Assembly (NCBI GenBank): GCA_036381215.1
Contig: DASVDF010000110.1
Location: 48,377 to 112,376 of the forward strand
Source of the DNA: IDS-8 sp036381215
Lineage (GTDB): Bacteria; Pseudomonadota; Gammaproteobacteria; Steroidobacterales; Woeseiaceae
Direction of reading: 5' to 3'
DNA length: 64,000 nucleotides
The first letter of the stretch is position 1. The number at the start of each line of letters is the position of its first letter. The position numbers and the translations under genes were made by a program. The notes under the pieces were generated by a model. It ran no database searches, had not been told where the DNA came from, and worked only from the letters and a program-made list of their open reading frames with translations. This document shows positions 16,300 to 24,760 of the stretch, piece by piece.

Positions 16300-16500
16300 A
16301 CGCGAGTGGACCGCACCGTGCAGCGCCGGCGCCAAGCCCTCGCAGTTGCTCGAATCGCAGGTCGATGCCGGTCAGCGTGACCCCGACATACGTGACGCTG
16401 TCGACGACGAACCAACCGGTCAGGCTGTTGCAGCCGCGGCCCTCGCCGGACCAGTCCAGCCCCCCTTCACCGGGTTGTGGAAAGGGTAACGCTGCAGGTG
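16300..16500 (-). pseudogene. Frameshifted remnant of a secreted-protein C-terminal module
   Basis: Read on the minus strand, three short peptides appear in sequence but in changing frames: RYPFHNPVKGG (about 16489-16460), then GLDWSGEGRGCNSLTGWFVV and onward to LRFEQ (16462-16346), then CEGLAPALHGAVH (about 16344-16306). Joined, they match a module I know from secreted bacterial proteins (pattern GRGCNxLTGxFxV ... FEQHCEGxxPALxG). The frame changes at a run of six G's and again between FEQ and CEG, where the expected His codon has lost two bases. No start, stop context or full domain is left. Family identification is from memory, not a search. Confidence 0.6.
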
Positions 16501-16902
16501 CCGTAGTAGCCGACCTGGAGCCGGCTCAGCGTGCTGCATGATGTCAGCCCCGACGTTTTGGCTTTGGATTCGGATTTGGCCCCATCCAATGGAGCCGGGG
16601 GAGGGGGCACTGTTGTGGCTAAGACAGGCCGCCGTAGGTCGCTGAGGGAGCGCCGTCGAAGCCCGCCCCCGTCATGATTGCCACCCCTGTGCGCGTGTGT
16701 TTACTGTGCGCTCCTGTTCTTGTCGATCGGCGAGACTTGAGGCTACCGGGGAACCCGCCGGCTCGCATGCGTATTTTCTCACAAACGGAAAACGCGGGTG
16801 CTGGCGGCGCGCCAGCGCCGGACGCGACTTCGGCACGGGATCCGGGGAGCAAGCCGGGCCTTGGCATCCCGCACTAGGGCAGGAGCACTCTGCAGAGGTC
16901 AG
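16501..16902. other. Non-coding stretch without recognisable gene
   Basis: About 400 nt between the pseudogene remnant and the csiV end. Short open frames occur on both strands but none has a recognisable product, ribosome binding site or composition like the neighbours. It is probably more of the decayed locus. No strong terminator is seen for csiV. Confidence 0.5.
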
Positions 16903-17886
16903 CTAGGGTGTCGAGGGATCGCGGGCCTCTCCGCCCGGCGGTTTCACGGCGGTGAGCTTCGCGATCACGCCGAAGCGCGGGTGGTCGTAATAGCGGACCG
17001 TGCCGTCGTGCATGATGCGCACTTCCGAGAGGTGGTAGCGCACCGGCAACGCGGGGGCACCGAATGTCGCGTCGCCATAGGCGGGCACGGCGCCGTCCCG
17101 GATCGATCCTCCCGTCCCCGGCGGGAGACCGCTGCCCGCGATCGCGCGGTCGGTCGCCGACCGGCTCGAGTCGTAAGCCCCGCTCTCGAGCGCTTCGGCC
17201 GCCGCTGCGTCCAGCGTGAGATCCAGCCCGAGGTGCACGAAGCGTCCCTGGTACAACGTCACCGTGCCGGAGAGTCCCGGTGGCGGGTTGCCGAGCGCGC
17301 GCAGGCGGATGGCCGGCGCCTGCTCGTGCGGCGGCGTGGTCTGTGTCCAGGCCATGTGCATGAGCGGGTGGTAGGCGCCGATCCGGTCGAGCGCGTCGTA
17401 CACGTTGTCCAGGGTCCAGGCTTCCGGCGGCAGCAGGTCGAGCTCGATGCGAGCGCGCAACGGCACGTCGCGCAGGTCGCCGTCGAAGCCGGTGATTTCG
17501 TTTTCTTCCCCGGCATTCGCGAGCGCCGGCAGCTCGCCCTCGGCTTCGTCGTCCCCGGACGCGGCCGCGTCCCGGCCGGCGCCTGACTCGGGTGGCAGCA
17601 GGTCTTCCGGCCGGTCGCTGAATACGGGCACGTTGCCGTGCTCGCCGTCCGCCGCGGCGTACTCCGGCGGCACGTCGGGCACGAAGATCTCGCCGCCGGA
17701 CCAGGCGCTCTCGTCGTAGGCGAAGACGATCAGCTCGACTGTGTAACGCGGAAACCCGGGGACTGCGATCTCGCGCAGGGCGTCCTGCGCAACGGCCGGC
17801 AGCGGCGCGGCACAGGAAAGCAACAGCGTTAGCGCTGCGAGACGATGCGCAAAGCGGCGGATCAAAGCGCGCCCGGGTTGTACCAT
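16903..17886 (-). CDS. csiV: CsiV-family peptidoglycan-associated periplasmic protein
   Basis: 327-aa exported protein with an N-terminal signal peptide (LAALTLLLSCAAPLPAVAQ). The mature protein begins with the family block YTVELIVFAYDESAW and contains PLMHMAWTQ and, near the end, a strand-rich segment ending VRIMHDGTVRYYDHPRFGVIAKL, all typical of CsiV, which binds peptidoglycan and is needed for growth with D-amino acids in Vibrio. A Gly/Glu/Asp-rich low-complexity insertion lies around residues 95-130. It is 13 nt downstream of mfd and clearly in its operon, the arrangement known from Pseudomonas. Confidence 0.85.
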   Translation of the reverse strand: MVQPGRALIRRFAHRLAALTLLLSCAAPLPAVAQDALREIAVPGFPRYTVELIVFAYDESAWSGGEIFVPDVPPEYAAADGEHGNVPVFSDRPEDLLPPESGAGRDAAASGDDEAEGELPALANAGEENEITGFDGDLRDVPLRARIELDLLPPEAWTLDNVYDALDRIGAYHPLMHMAWTQTTPPHEQAPAIRLRALGNPPPGLSGTVTLYQGRFVHLGLDLTLDAAAAEALESGAYDSSRSATDRAIAGSGLPPGTGGSIRDGAVPAYGDATFGAPALPVRYHLSEVRIMHDGTVRYYDHPRFGVIAKLTAVKPPGGEARDPSTP

Positions 17887-17899
17887 TGAATTTTCCCTG

Positions 17900-20800
17900 T
17901 CATCCCGTCGCCGCCCGGCTCACGCGGGTCCCGGACCCGGCGCCGAGTTTCGCCAGGAGCTCCTCGACGACCGTGAATCTAGCCGCCTCGTCGGGCATTG
18001 CCAAGCGGAACTGCAGGCGGTCGGCGCCCTGCAGGCGATACACGCGATCCTTCGACTGCACGAGCTCGACCAGCACGACGGGATCGACGGCCGCCTTGCG
18101 ACCGAACTGGACGAAGCCGCCCGTCGCCGAGGCGTCGATCTTCTCGATACCGAGCGCCGCTGCGTCCAGCTTCAGGCCGGCGATGCGCATGAAGTTCTTC
18201 GCCGCGGCGGGCAACAGGCCGAAGCGGTCGATCAGCTCGACGTTGAGCTCGCGCAATGCCTCGCGCGACTCCGCGCTCGCAATACGCTTGTAGAGCATGA
18301 GCCTCAAGTGCACGTCCGGTACATAATCCTCGGGCAGCAGCGCGGGCAGGTGCAGGTTGATCTCGACGCCGGCATCGAGCGGCTCGAGCAGGTTCGGTTC
18401 CTTGCCCGAGCGGAGCGACTGGATGGCGCGGCCCAGGAGCTCGGTGTACAGCGAGAAGCCGATCTCCTGGATCTGCCCGCTCTGGGTTTCGCCGAGCAGC
18501 TCGCCCGCGCCGCGGATCTCGAGATCGTGCGTCGCGAGGATGAATCCCGAGCCCAGGTCCTCGAGCGAGTCGATCGCCTCGAGCCGCTTGATCGCGTCCG
18601 CCGTCATCGCCGCCCGCGGCGGGGCGATGAGGTAGGCGTAGGCGCGGTGATGCGAGCGCCCGACCCGGCCGCGCAGCTGGTGCAGCTGGGCGAGGCCGAA
18701 GCGATCCGCGCGGTTGATGATGATCGTGTTCGCGGTCGGCACGTCGATGCCGCTTTCGATGATGGTGGTGCAGAGCAGGACGTTGAAACGGCGGTGATAG
18801 AAGTCGAGCATCACCTGCTCGAGCTCGCTCTCGGCCATCTGGCCGTGGCCGATGCGGATGTTCGCCTCGGGCACCAGCTTGCTCAGCTTCTCCCCGACGC
18901 TTTCGATGTCCTGCACGCGGTTGTGGATGAAATACACCTGGCCACCGCGCTTGATCTCGCGCAACACGGCTTCGCGGATTACGACGTCGTTCCATTCGCT
19001 GACGAACGTCTTCACCGAGAGCCGGAGCGCCGGGGGTGTCGTGATCAGCGACATGTCGCGCAGGCCGCCGAGTGCCAGGTTCAGCGTGCGCGGTATCGGC
19101 GTGGCCGTGAGCGTCAGCACGTCGACCTCGGCGCGCAGCGCCTTGATCGCCTCCTTGTGCCGCACGCCGAAACGATGCTCCTCGTCGATGATGACGAGGC
19201 CCACGTCCTTGAAGTCCTTCGTGTGCTGCAGCAGCTTGTGCGTGCCGATCACGATGTCGACCCGGCCCGAGCGCATGCCGGCCACGACCTCGTCCGTCGC
19301 TTTCCTGCCGCGAAAACGTGACAGCACCTCGATCCGCACCGGCCAGTCGGCAAAGCGGTCCTTGAAGGTCTGCCCGTGCTGCTGGGCGAGCAGGGTGGTG
19401 GGCACGAGGATGGCGACCTGCTTGCCGCCCTGCACCGCGGCGAACGCGGCACGCAGTGCGACCTCGGTCTTGCCGAAGCCGACGTCGCCGCAGACGATGC
19501 GGTCCATCGGCCGTTCCGAGCCGAGATCCTCGAGCACCTCCTCGATAGTGCGGGCCTGGTCCGGCGTCGGCTGGAAAGGGAAGCCGTCCTCGAACGCGCG
19601 GAACTCGGGCTCCGGCCAGCGGAACGCGTGCCCCGGCCGCGCCGCGCGCCGCGCGTAGACGTCGAGCAGCTCGGCGGCGACGTCGCGGATGCGCTTCGCG
19701 GCGCGCTGCTGCGCTTTCGCCCACTGGTCGCTGCCGAGCCGGTGCAGCGGCGCGTTTTCCGGCGACGCGCCCGTGTAACGCGAAACGCGGTCGAGAGACG
19801 CGACCGGCACGTAGAGCTTGTCGCCGTCGGCGTATTCGAGACTCAGGTATTCGCCGGTGATCCCGGCGGTCTCCAGCGTGACCAGCCCGCGGTAGCGGCC
19901 GACGCCGTACTCGGCGTGCACGACCGGCGAGCCGTCGGCCAAATCGTTCAGCTCGCGGATGATCGCCTCGGGATCGCGCTCGGCACGGCGGCGGCGCACC
20001 CTCTGCCGCGGCTTCTCGCCGAAGAGCTGCTGCTCGGCGATGACGGCGAGCCCGGCGGCCGGGAGCAGGATGCCGCTCCCGACCGGCGCCACCGCGACGC
20101 CGAGGCGCGCGTCCGCATCGAGGAACGCCTGCCAGCTCTCGAAGCGCGCCACCTCGAGCCCCCGGCCCAGCAGGAGCTCGAGGATGTGCTCGCGGCGGCC
20201 GGGCGATTCCGCCGTGAACAGGATGCGCCCTTCGAAGGTCGCGATGAAATGCATGAGCGCGGCGGCGGCGTCTTCGTATTGCGCGGAGACGCGCAACGCC
20301 GGCGGCAGGCGCGCGGGCGCGTTCGCCGCCCCGGCGTCCTCCGCCACGGACAGCGCCGAGTAGCTCACCCGGCGGAAGCGCTCCAGCCGCTCGAGCACTT
20401 CCGAGGGCGTGGCAAACGCCTCGTCGGGCGCCAGGACCGGCCGTTCCGGATCGAGTCGGCTGAGCGCATAGCGTTCTTCGATTTCGGCCCGGGTTCGCGC
20501 AAGCAACTCGTCCAGGTCCGCCGGCACGAACAGCGCAGCATCCCGCGGCAGGTAGTCGGTCAGGAGGGCGGTGCTGTCGAAGAAGAGCGGCAGGTAATAC
20601 TCGATGCCGCCGTGCGCGATGCCGTCCGAAACCTCGCGGTACACGCGCGACTTCGACGGCTGTCCTTCGAAGCGGGCGCGGTAAGCCTGCCGGAAGTGAT
20701 TCACGCCTTCCTCGTCGAGCGGCACCTCGCGGGCGGGCAGTATCTCGACTGAATCGACCGAGTCGGCGGTCAGCTGCGTTTCCGGATCGAATACCTTGAG

Positions 20801-21385
20801 CGTCTCGATCTCGTCACCGAAAAAATCGATGCGGATCGGCGCCGCAGCGCCCATCGGGAACAGGTCCAGCAGCGAGCCGCGCACGGCCATCTCGCCGTGC
20901 TCGCCGACCTGCGGCACGCGCAGGTAGCCGGCCGCCGCCAGGCGCTCGATGAACGCCTGCCGCTCGAGCTCCTGACCGACCTCGATGCAAAGCGTGCGCG
21001 CGGCGACGTACCCGGTTGGCGGCAGGCGCTGCACGAGGCTCGGCGCGGAAGCGATGACGATGCCGCGCGCCAGCGCCGGCAGCTTCGCCAGCACGTCGAG
21101 CCGCTGTGACACGATGTCCTGGTGGGGCGAAAAGGAGTCGTAGGGGAGGGTTTCCCACTCGACGAAGTGTCTGACGGGCAGCGCCTCACCGGCGAACCAG
21201 CGAATCTCGGCCTCGAGCTGGTCGGCATGGCCCGGATCGCGCGCGAGCACGACGAGCGGGCGCGCGAGCGCGAGGCCGAGCTCCACCGCGCCGAGCGATG
21301 CGGCGGCGCCGATGAGCTGGCCAAGGGCGACGGTGCGCGCGTCGAGCGCGGCGGGCGACCGGATGAGCAGGAACTGGTGGGGCAC
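17900..21385 (-). CDS. mfd: Mfd, transcription-repair coupling factor
   Basis: DNA translocase that displaces RNA polymerase stalled at lesions and recruits UvrAB. At 1161 aa it has full length. Order: UvrB-homology region (about 1-340), RNA-polymerase interaction domain (YGVGRYRGLVTLETAGITGE, about 500-570), then the two RecA-like motor domains with Walker A GDVGFGKTEVALRA (about 630), the DEEH box IDEEHRFGVRHKE (about 730), TATPIPRTL and the helicase C-terminal LLCTTIIESGIDVPTANTII. A TRCF domain (about 990-1100) closes the protein. It begins 116 nt after the upstream SmpA-like gene. Confidence 0.97.
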   Translation of the reverse strand: MPHQFLLIRSPAALDARTVALGQLIGAAASLGAVELGLALARPLVVLARDPGHADQLEAEIRWFAGEALPVRHFVEWETLPYDSFSPHQDIVSQRLDVLAKLPALARGIVIASAPSLVQRLPPTGYVAARTLCIEVGQELERQAFIERLAAAGYLRVPQVGEHGEMAVRGSLLDLFPMGAAAPIRIDFFGDEIETLKVFDPETQLTADSVDSVEILPAREVPLDEEGVNHFRQAYRARFEGQPSKSRVYREVSDGIAHGGIEYYLPLFFDSTALLTDYLPRDAALFVPADLDELLARTRAEIEERYALSRLDPERPVLAPDEAFATPSEVLERLERFRRVSYSALSVAEDAGAANAPARLPPALRVSAQYEDAAAALMHFIATFEGRILFTAESPGRREHILELLLGRGLEVARFESWQAFLDADARLGVAVAPVGSGILLPAAGLAVIAEQQLFGEKPRQRVRRRRAERDPEAIIRELNDLADGSPVVHAEYGVGRYRGLVTLETAGITGEYLSLEYADGDKLYVPVASLDRVSRYTGASPENAPLHRLGSDQWAKAQQRAAKRIRDVAAELLDVYARRAARPGHAFRWPEPEFRAFEDGFPFQPTPDQARTIEEVLEDLGSERPMDRIVCGDVGFGKTEVALRAAFAAVQGGKQVAILVPTTLLAQQHGQTFKDRFADWPVRIEVLSRFRGRKATDEVVAGMRSGRVDIVIGTHKLLQHTKDFKDVGLVIIDEEHRFGVRHKEAIKALRAEVDVLTLTATPIPRTLNLALGGLRDMSLITTPPALRLSVKTFVSEWNDVVIREAVLREIKRGGQVYFIHNRVQDIESVGEKLSKLVPEANIRIGHGQMAESELEQVMLDFYHRRFNVLLCTTIIESGIDVPTANTIIINRADRFGLAQLHQLRGRVGRSHHRAYAYLIAPPRAAMTADAIKRLEAIDSLEDLGSGFILATHDLEIRGAGELLGETQSGQIQEIGFSLYTELLGRAIQSLRSGKEPNLLEPLDAGVEINLHLPALLPEDYVPDVHLRLMLYKRIASAESREALRELNVELIDRFGLLPAAAKNFMRIAGLKLDAAALGIEKIDASATGGFVQFGRKAAVDPVVLVELVQSKDRVYRLQGADRLQFRLAMPDEAARFTVVEELLAKLGAGSGTRVSRAATG

Positions 21386-21447
21386 GAAAGCGAAGGGTCG
21401 GGCGAAATCGGCCGCACATTATCGCACAGGCCGACCGTGCGCCGCAT

Positions 21448-21497
21448 TCAGGGGTCGAACCGATCTTTCGCAAACGAAAAATCGGTCCCCCCCCTGA
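21448..21497. repeat. 50-nt palindrome with CGAAAAATCGG arms
   Basis: TCAGGGG (21448-21454) pairs with CCCCTGA (21491-21497). Inside, ACCGATCTTTCG (21459-21470) pairs, with one mismatch, to CGAAAAATCGGT (21475-21486) around a CAAA loop. It sits between the SmpA-like gene and mfd, both on the minus strand. It may end transcription of the former, but there is no U-tract; the sequence style recalls palindromes found with REP-associated transposases. Confidence 0.65.
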
Positions 21498-21501
21498 TCG
21501 T

Positions 21502-21783
21502 TCAGCGCTTCGAGACGGAATGGATGACCTTGTCGTACTCGAAGTAAACGATGAAATCCGCGTATTCCCAGCGCGAGATCGGCGGGTCGCCGACGGCGCT
21601 CCGACGCGATTGCGGCTCGCCGAAGTCGCGTTCCACGCGTTCCTGGCTCATGCCGCGGGCGGGCTTGCCGGGCTGCTCGAAACGCTCGCGCGCCTCCGCG
21701 GGACTCATGTCCAGCGTGTCGGCCCAGGCGGCCGTGGCGAGAAAGCCCTGCAACGCGAGTGTTACGACTAAGAGCTTGGACAT
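21502..21783 (-). CDS. Small exported SmpA/BamE-like protein
   Basis: 93-aa protein with a signal peptide (LLVVTLALQGFLATAAWAD, cleavage near residue 21). The mature part has RGMSQERVERDFGEPQSRRS, the helix-loop found in SmpA/BamE-fold proteins ('G.s...V...fGeP'), followed by PPISRWEYADFIVYFEYDKV, a beta hairpin. There is no lipobox cysteine, so it is probably periplasmic rather than a lipoprotein. I recognise similar uncharacterised proteins in other gammaproteobacteria but know no function. It precedes mfd on the same strand and has a TATAAT element about 110 nt upstream. Confidence 0.75.
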   Translation of the reverse strand: MSKLLVVTLALQGFLATAAWADTLDMSPAEARERFEQPGKPARGMSQERVERDFGEPQSRRSAVGDPPISRWEYADFIVYFEYDKVIHSVSKR

Positions 21784-21892
21784 GGCCTGTTCCCCTGTGC
21801 CGGACGCCGCCCGAAACCGGGCTCCGTCGCGGGCTTTTATGACACGGAGCGCTCACGGGGCTCCGCGACGCGGTTCTCAGATCCGCGCCCGG

Positions 21893-21898
21893 ATTATA
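21893..21898 (-). promoter_or_regulatory. TATAAT -10 element for the SmpA-like gene
   Basis: Perfect TATAAT on the minus strand, about 110 nt before the ATG at 21783. No convincing -35 box is seen at 16-18 nt, so the promoter call is weak. Confidence 0.35.
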
Positions 21899-21956
21899 CC
21901 GGCGCAGCGATCGAGGGCAGTGCAGTTGACGGCGTCCGCGCCGCTCCGGAACGTGA

Positions 21957-21978
21957 AATTGTGAGCTTCGTCACAATT
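21957..21978. promoter_or_regulatory. CRP/Vfr/Clp-type operator upstream of lolC
   Basis: AATTGTGA (21957-21964) and TCACAATT (21971-21978) are perfect 8-nt inverted repeats separated by 6 nt, giving the exact TGTGA-N6-TCACA pattern of the CRP family. It ends 21 nt before the lolC ATG. A TTTAAT (21987-21992) just after it could be a -10 box. The half-sites also resemble LacI-family operators; 6-nt spacing favours CRP. Confidence 0.6.
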
Positions 21979-21999
21979 CCCTGTGGTTTAATGCGCCGC

Positions 22000-23247
22000 A
22001 TGACAGGCTTCGGTGGCGTCGAGTCGTTCATCGGGTTCCGCTACCTGCTGGCCAGGCGGCGCACGCGCTTCGTTTCCTTCATCACGCTCATCTCGCTGGT
22101 CGGCGTGGCTCTCGGCGTGGCCGCGCTGATCGTGATCCTGTCCGTGATGAACGGTTTCGAAGCCGAGCTGCGTACGCGCCTCCTCAGCATGACGGCCCAC
22201 GGCTTCGTCACCGGCAGTGACGGCCGGGTCGAAGACTGGCGGGCGCTGCGGGAACGGATGATCGAGACGCCGGGGGTCGCGGCCGCGGCCCCGGTGATCG
22301 AGATGGAAGGCATGATCCGCACCGGGCAGCTGCTGACGGCGGTGCTCGTGGAGGGGGTGCGCCCGCGGCTGCAGCACGAGCTGTCGAGCGGCACCGTGCA
22401 TTTCCTCGAGGGCGGCCTGGACGCGCTCGAGCCCGGCGCCAAGGGCATCCTGCTCGGCCGGGTGCTCGCCTACGACCTCGGCGTATGGCTCGGCGACGGC
22501 GTCGTGCTGCTCGTGCCGAAGCCGGCCGGCGACGGCACCGTGGACGTGGTGCTCGAGCGCTTCGTGGTACGCGGCGTCTTCGAGGCCGGGATCCAGGAGC
22601 ACGACGCGAGCCTTGCGATCGTCCACATCGAGGACGCGGCGCGCCTGCTCGATTACGGGGAAGGCGTCACCTCCGTGCGTTTTCGCGTGCGCGACGTCAT
22701 GGCGGCGCCGCGGGTCTCGCGCTCGATCGTGCGCGAGCTCGGCCCCGGATTTCGGGCCAGCGACTGGACGATCGAGAATCAAAGCTATTTCCGCGCAATC
22801 CGGCTCGAGAAGATGATGATGTCCCTGATCCTGTCGCTCATCATCGGCGTCGCCGCTTTCAACATCGTCGCAACGCTGGTGATGGTCGTCACCGACAAGA
22901 CCGGCGAGATCGCCATCCTGCGTACGCTGGGGATGGGGCCGCGCAACGTGGTGCGCGTGTTCTTCGTGCAGGGGGCGGCGATCGGCTGGCTCGGCGTGGC
23001 GATCGGCGTGATCGGCGGCGTGCTGCTGGCGCTCTACGTACCGACGATCGTGCCGTGGCTCGAGGACCTGCTCGGGTTCCAGATCATGCCCGGCGATGTC
23101 TATTACGTGACGCGCATTCCGTCAATCGTGGAGCCGGGGAACGTCGTCGTCATCGCCATCGCCGCATTGCTGCTCACGTCGCTCGCGACCCTCTATCCGG
23201 CGCGGCGCGCCGCGCGCGTGAATCCGGCGCTTGCCCTGAGGTACTAG
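22000..23247 (+). CDS. lolC: LolC, lipoprotein-releasing ABC permease subunit
   Basis: Inner-membrane subunit of the LolCDE transporter, which extracts outer-membrane lipoproteins and hands them to LolA. The 415-aa product has the LolC/E plan: N-terminal transmembrane segment (FVSFITLISLVGVALGVAALIVILS, about 27-51) followed by NGFEAELRTRLL, a large periplasmic domain (about 60-260), then three C-terminal segments (about 267-295, 315-345 and 375-400) ending PARRAARVNPALALRY. ATG 22000 is chosen; ATG 21991 is possible. The stop codon overlaps the left arm of the long palindrome that separates it from lolE. Confidence 0.92.
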   Translation: MTGFGGVESFIGFRYLLARRRTRFVSFITLISLVGVALGVAALIVILSVMNGFEAELRTRLLSMTAHGFVTGSDGRVEDWRALRERMIETPGVAAAAPVIEMEGMIRTGQLLTAVLVEGVRPRLQHELSSGTVHFLEGGLDALEPGAKGILLGRVLAYDLGVWLGDGVVLLVPKPAGDGTVDVVLERFVVRGVFEAGIQEHDASLAIVHIEDAARLLDYGEGVTSVRFRVRDVMAAPRVSRSIVRELGPGFRASDWTIENQSYFRAIRLEKMMMSLILSLIIGVAAFNIVATLVMVVTDKTGEIAILRTLGMGPRNVVRVFFVQGAAIGWLGVAIGVIGGVLLALYVPTIVPWLEDLLGFQIMPGDVYYVTRIPSIVEPGNVVVIAIAALLLTSLATLYPARRAARVNPALALRY

Positions 23248-23510
23248 GGCCTGTGGGCAATCATTTCATGCATCCTGCCGCACCCATTTTCCGCCCGGCA
23301 AGGCGGAAGGAGCGAGGTTTGGTAGCACCAAATGAGCGACTGACAACGCGGCCGGGCGGAAAATGGGTGCGGCCCTTCGGGTTGAGCCTGACAACGCGCT
23401 GCTCGGCGTTGCTCGTCGCTTATTTGGTGTTACCAAACCGCGCTCCTCGCGCCTTGATCAGCGCGTTGTCAGGCTCAACAGGACGCATGAAATGATTGTC
23501 CACAGGCCCT
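23246..23510. repeat. Long nested palindromic element between lolC and lolE
   Basis: A 265-nt element made of three inverted-repeat pairs. Outer arms 23246-23277 and 23479-23510 match at 30 of 32 positions (AGGGCCTGTGG...). Inside are two adjacent hairpins: arms 23277-23299/23351-23373 (23 nt perfect, GCCGCACCCATTTTCC...) and 23381-23401/23459-23479 (21 nt perfect, GTTGAGCCTGACAACG...). Each inner hairpin has a central TTTGGT-ARC-ACCAAA stem flanked by GGAGCG/AGCGAC-like motifs, and the two centres are inverted copies of each other. It starts in the lolC stop codon and ends 2 nt before the lolE ATG. Confidence 0.85.
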
Positions 23511-23512
23511 CG

Positions 23513-24760
23513 ATGGCGGCGCCCTTCGAGCTCTGGATCGGGCGGCGCTACGTGCGCTCGCGCAGCGGCAACCGGTTCGTATCGATGATCTCTGCGACCT
23601 CGATGCTGGGCATCGCGATCGCGGTGGCCGTGTTGATCGTGGTGCTGTCCGTCGTGAACGGCTTCGAGCAGGAGCTCAGGCTTCGACTGCTCGCGATGTC
23701 CGCGCACGCGACGATCGAAAGCCCGGACGGCCGGCTGACGGATTGGCGGGCGAAGCTCGCGAGCGCCGCTGCGCATCCCGAGGTCACCGGGACGGCACCG
23801 TACGTCGACGGCCGCGGCCTGCTGGTCCTCGGCGACCGCCTGAGCGGCGCCGAGCTGCGCGGCATCGATCCCGGCAGCGAGGAAACCGTGTCCGGCATCG
23901 CCGGGCTGATGCAGCAGGGCAGCGTGGACGCGCTCGAGCCCGGCAGCTTCGGCATCGTGCTCGGCACGGAGCTGGCACAGCAGCTCGGCGCGATGCCGGG
24001 CGACAAGGTCACGGTGGCGCTCGCGCAGGCGACCGTCACGCCTTTCGGTGTGTTCCCGCGCAAGAAGCGCTTCACGGTGCAGGGCATCTACCGCGTCGGG
24101 ATGTACGAGTTCGACCGGCGCCTCGCGTTCATCAACCTGGAGGACGCACAGCTTTTGTTCCGCAAGGGCGACGCGATCACCGGGATCCGCCTCGCGGTCG
24201 ACGACATCTACCGGGCGCCGTCGATCGTGCGGCAGGTGGCGCTCGGGTTCGGGGAACGGGTCGCGGTCGGCGACTGGACGCGGCAGCACGTGAATTTCTT
24301 CCGCTCCATCCAGATCACGAAATCCATCCTGTTCGTGATCCTGCTGATGGTCATCGCCGTCGCGGCGTTCAATATCGTGTCCACGCTCATGATGGTGGTG
24401 AAGGACAAGCAGGGCGACATCGCCATCCTGCGCACGGCCGGCGCGCGTCCATCGAGCATACTCGGCATCTTCATCACCCAGGGCACGGTCATCGGACTGG
24501 TCGGCACCCTCGCCGGTCTCGTCCTCGGCGTCGCGCTTGCAGCGAACCTCGAAACCGTGGTCGGCTTTCTCGAATCCACTTTCGGCATCAAGTTCCTCGC
24601 CGCCGACGTGTACTTCATCAGCGATCTGCCTTCCGACGTGCGCATCGGCGACCTCGTCAGGATCTGCTCGATCGCCTTCGTGCTGGCGCTGCTCGCGACG
24701 CTCTATCCGGCGTGGCGAGGGGCGCGCACACTGCCGGCGGAGGCACTGCGCTATGAATGA
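23513..24760 (+). CDS. lolE: LolE-type lipoprotein-releasing ABC permease subunit
   Basis: Second membrane subunit of LolCDE, also 415 aa and homologous to the preceding LolC. The start FELWIGRRYVRSRSGNRFVS leads into the first transmembrane segment (about 23-45) and VNGFEQELRLRLLAM. The periplasmic domain covers about 55-265, and the C-terminal segments begin FFRSIQITKSILFVILLMVI (about 262 on). It ends ATLYPAWRGARTLPAEALRYE. The in-frame ATG at 23492 lies in the palindrome arm; ATG 23513 gives the conserved N-terminus. lolD overlaps its end by 8 nt. Which of the two paralogues is strictly LolC or LolE is inferred from order. Confidence 0.9.
   Translation: MAAPFELWIGRRYVRSRSGNRFVSMISATSMLGIAIAVAVLIVVLSVVNGFEQELRLRLLAMSAHATIESPDGRLTDWRAKLASAAAHPEVTGTAPYVDGRGLLVLGDRLSGAELRGIDPGSEETVSGIAGLMQQGSVDALEPGSFGIVLGTELAQQLGAMPGDKVTVALAQATVTPFGVFPRKKRFTVQGIYRVGMYEFDRRLAFINLEDAQLLFRKGDAITGIRLAVDDIYRAPSIVRQVALGFGERVAVGDWTRQHVNFFRSIQITKSILFVILLMVIAVAAFNIVSTLMMVVKDKQGDIAILRTAGARPSSILGIFITQGTVIGLVGTLAGLVLGVALAANLETVVGFLESTFGIKFLAADVYFISDLPSDVRIGDLVRICSIAFVLALLATLYPAWRGARTLPAEALRYE

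Noticed and set aside
23381..23479. Possible integron attC site (GTTGAGC ... GCTCAAC)
   Set aside because: attC sites have RYYYAAC on the left and GTTRRRY on the right; here the order is reversed, the arms are perfect rather than imperfect with extrahelical bases, and no integrase or cassette array is present.
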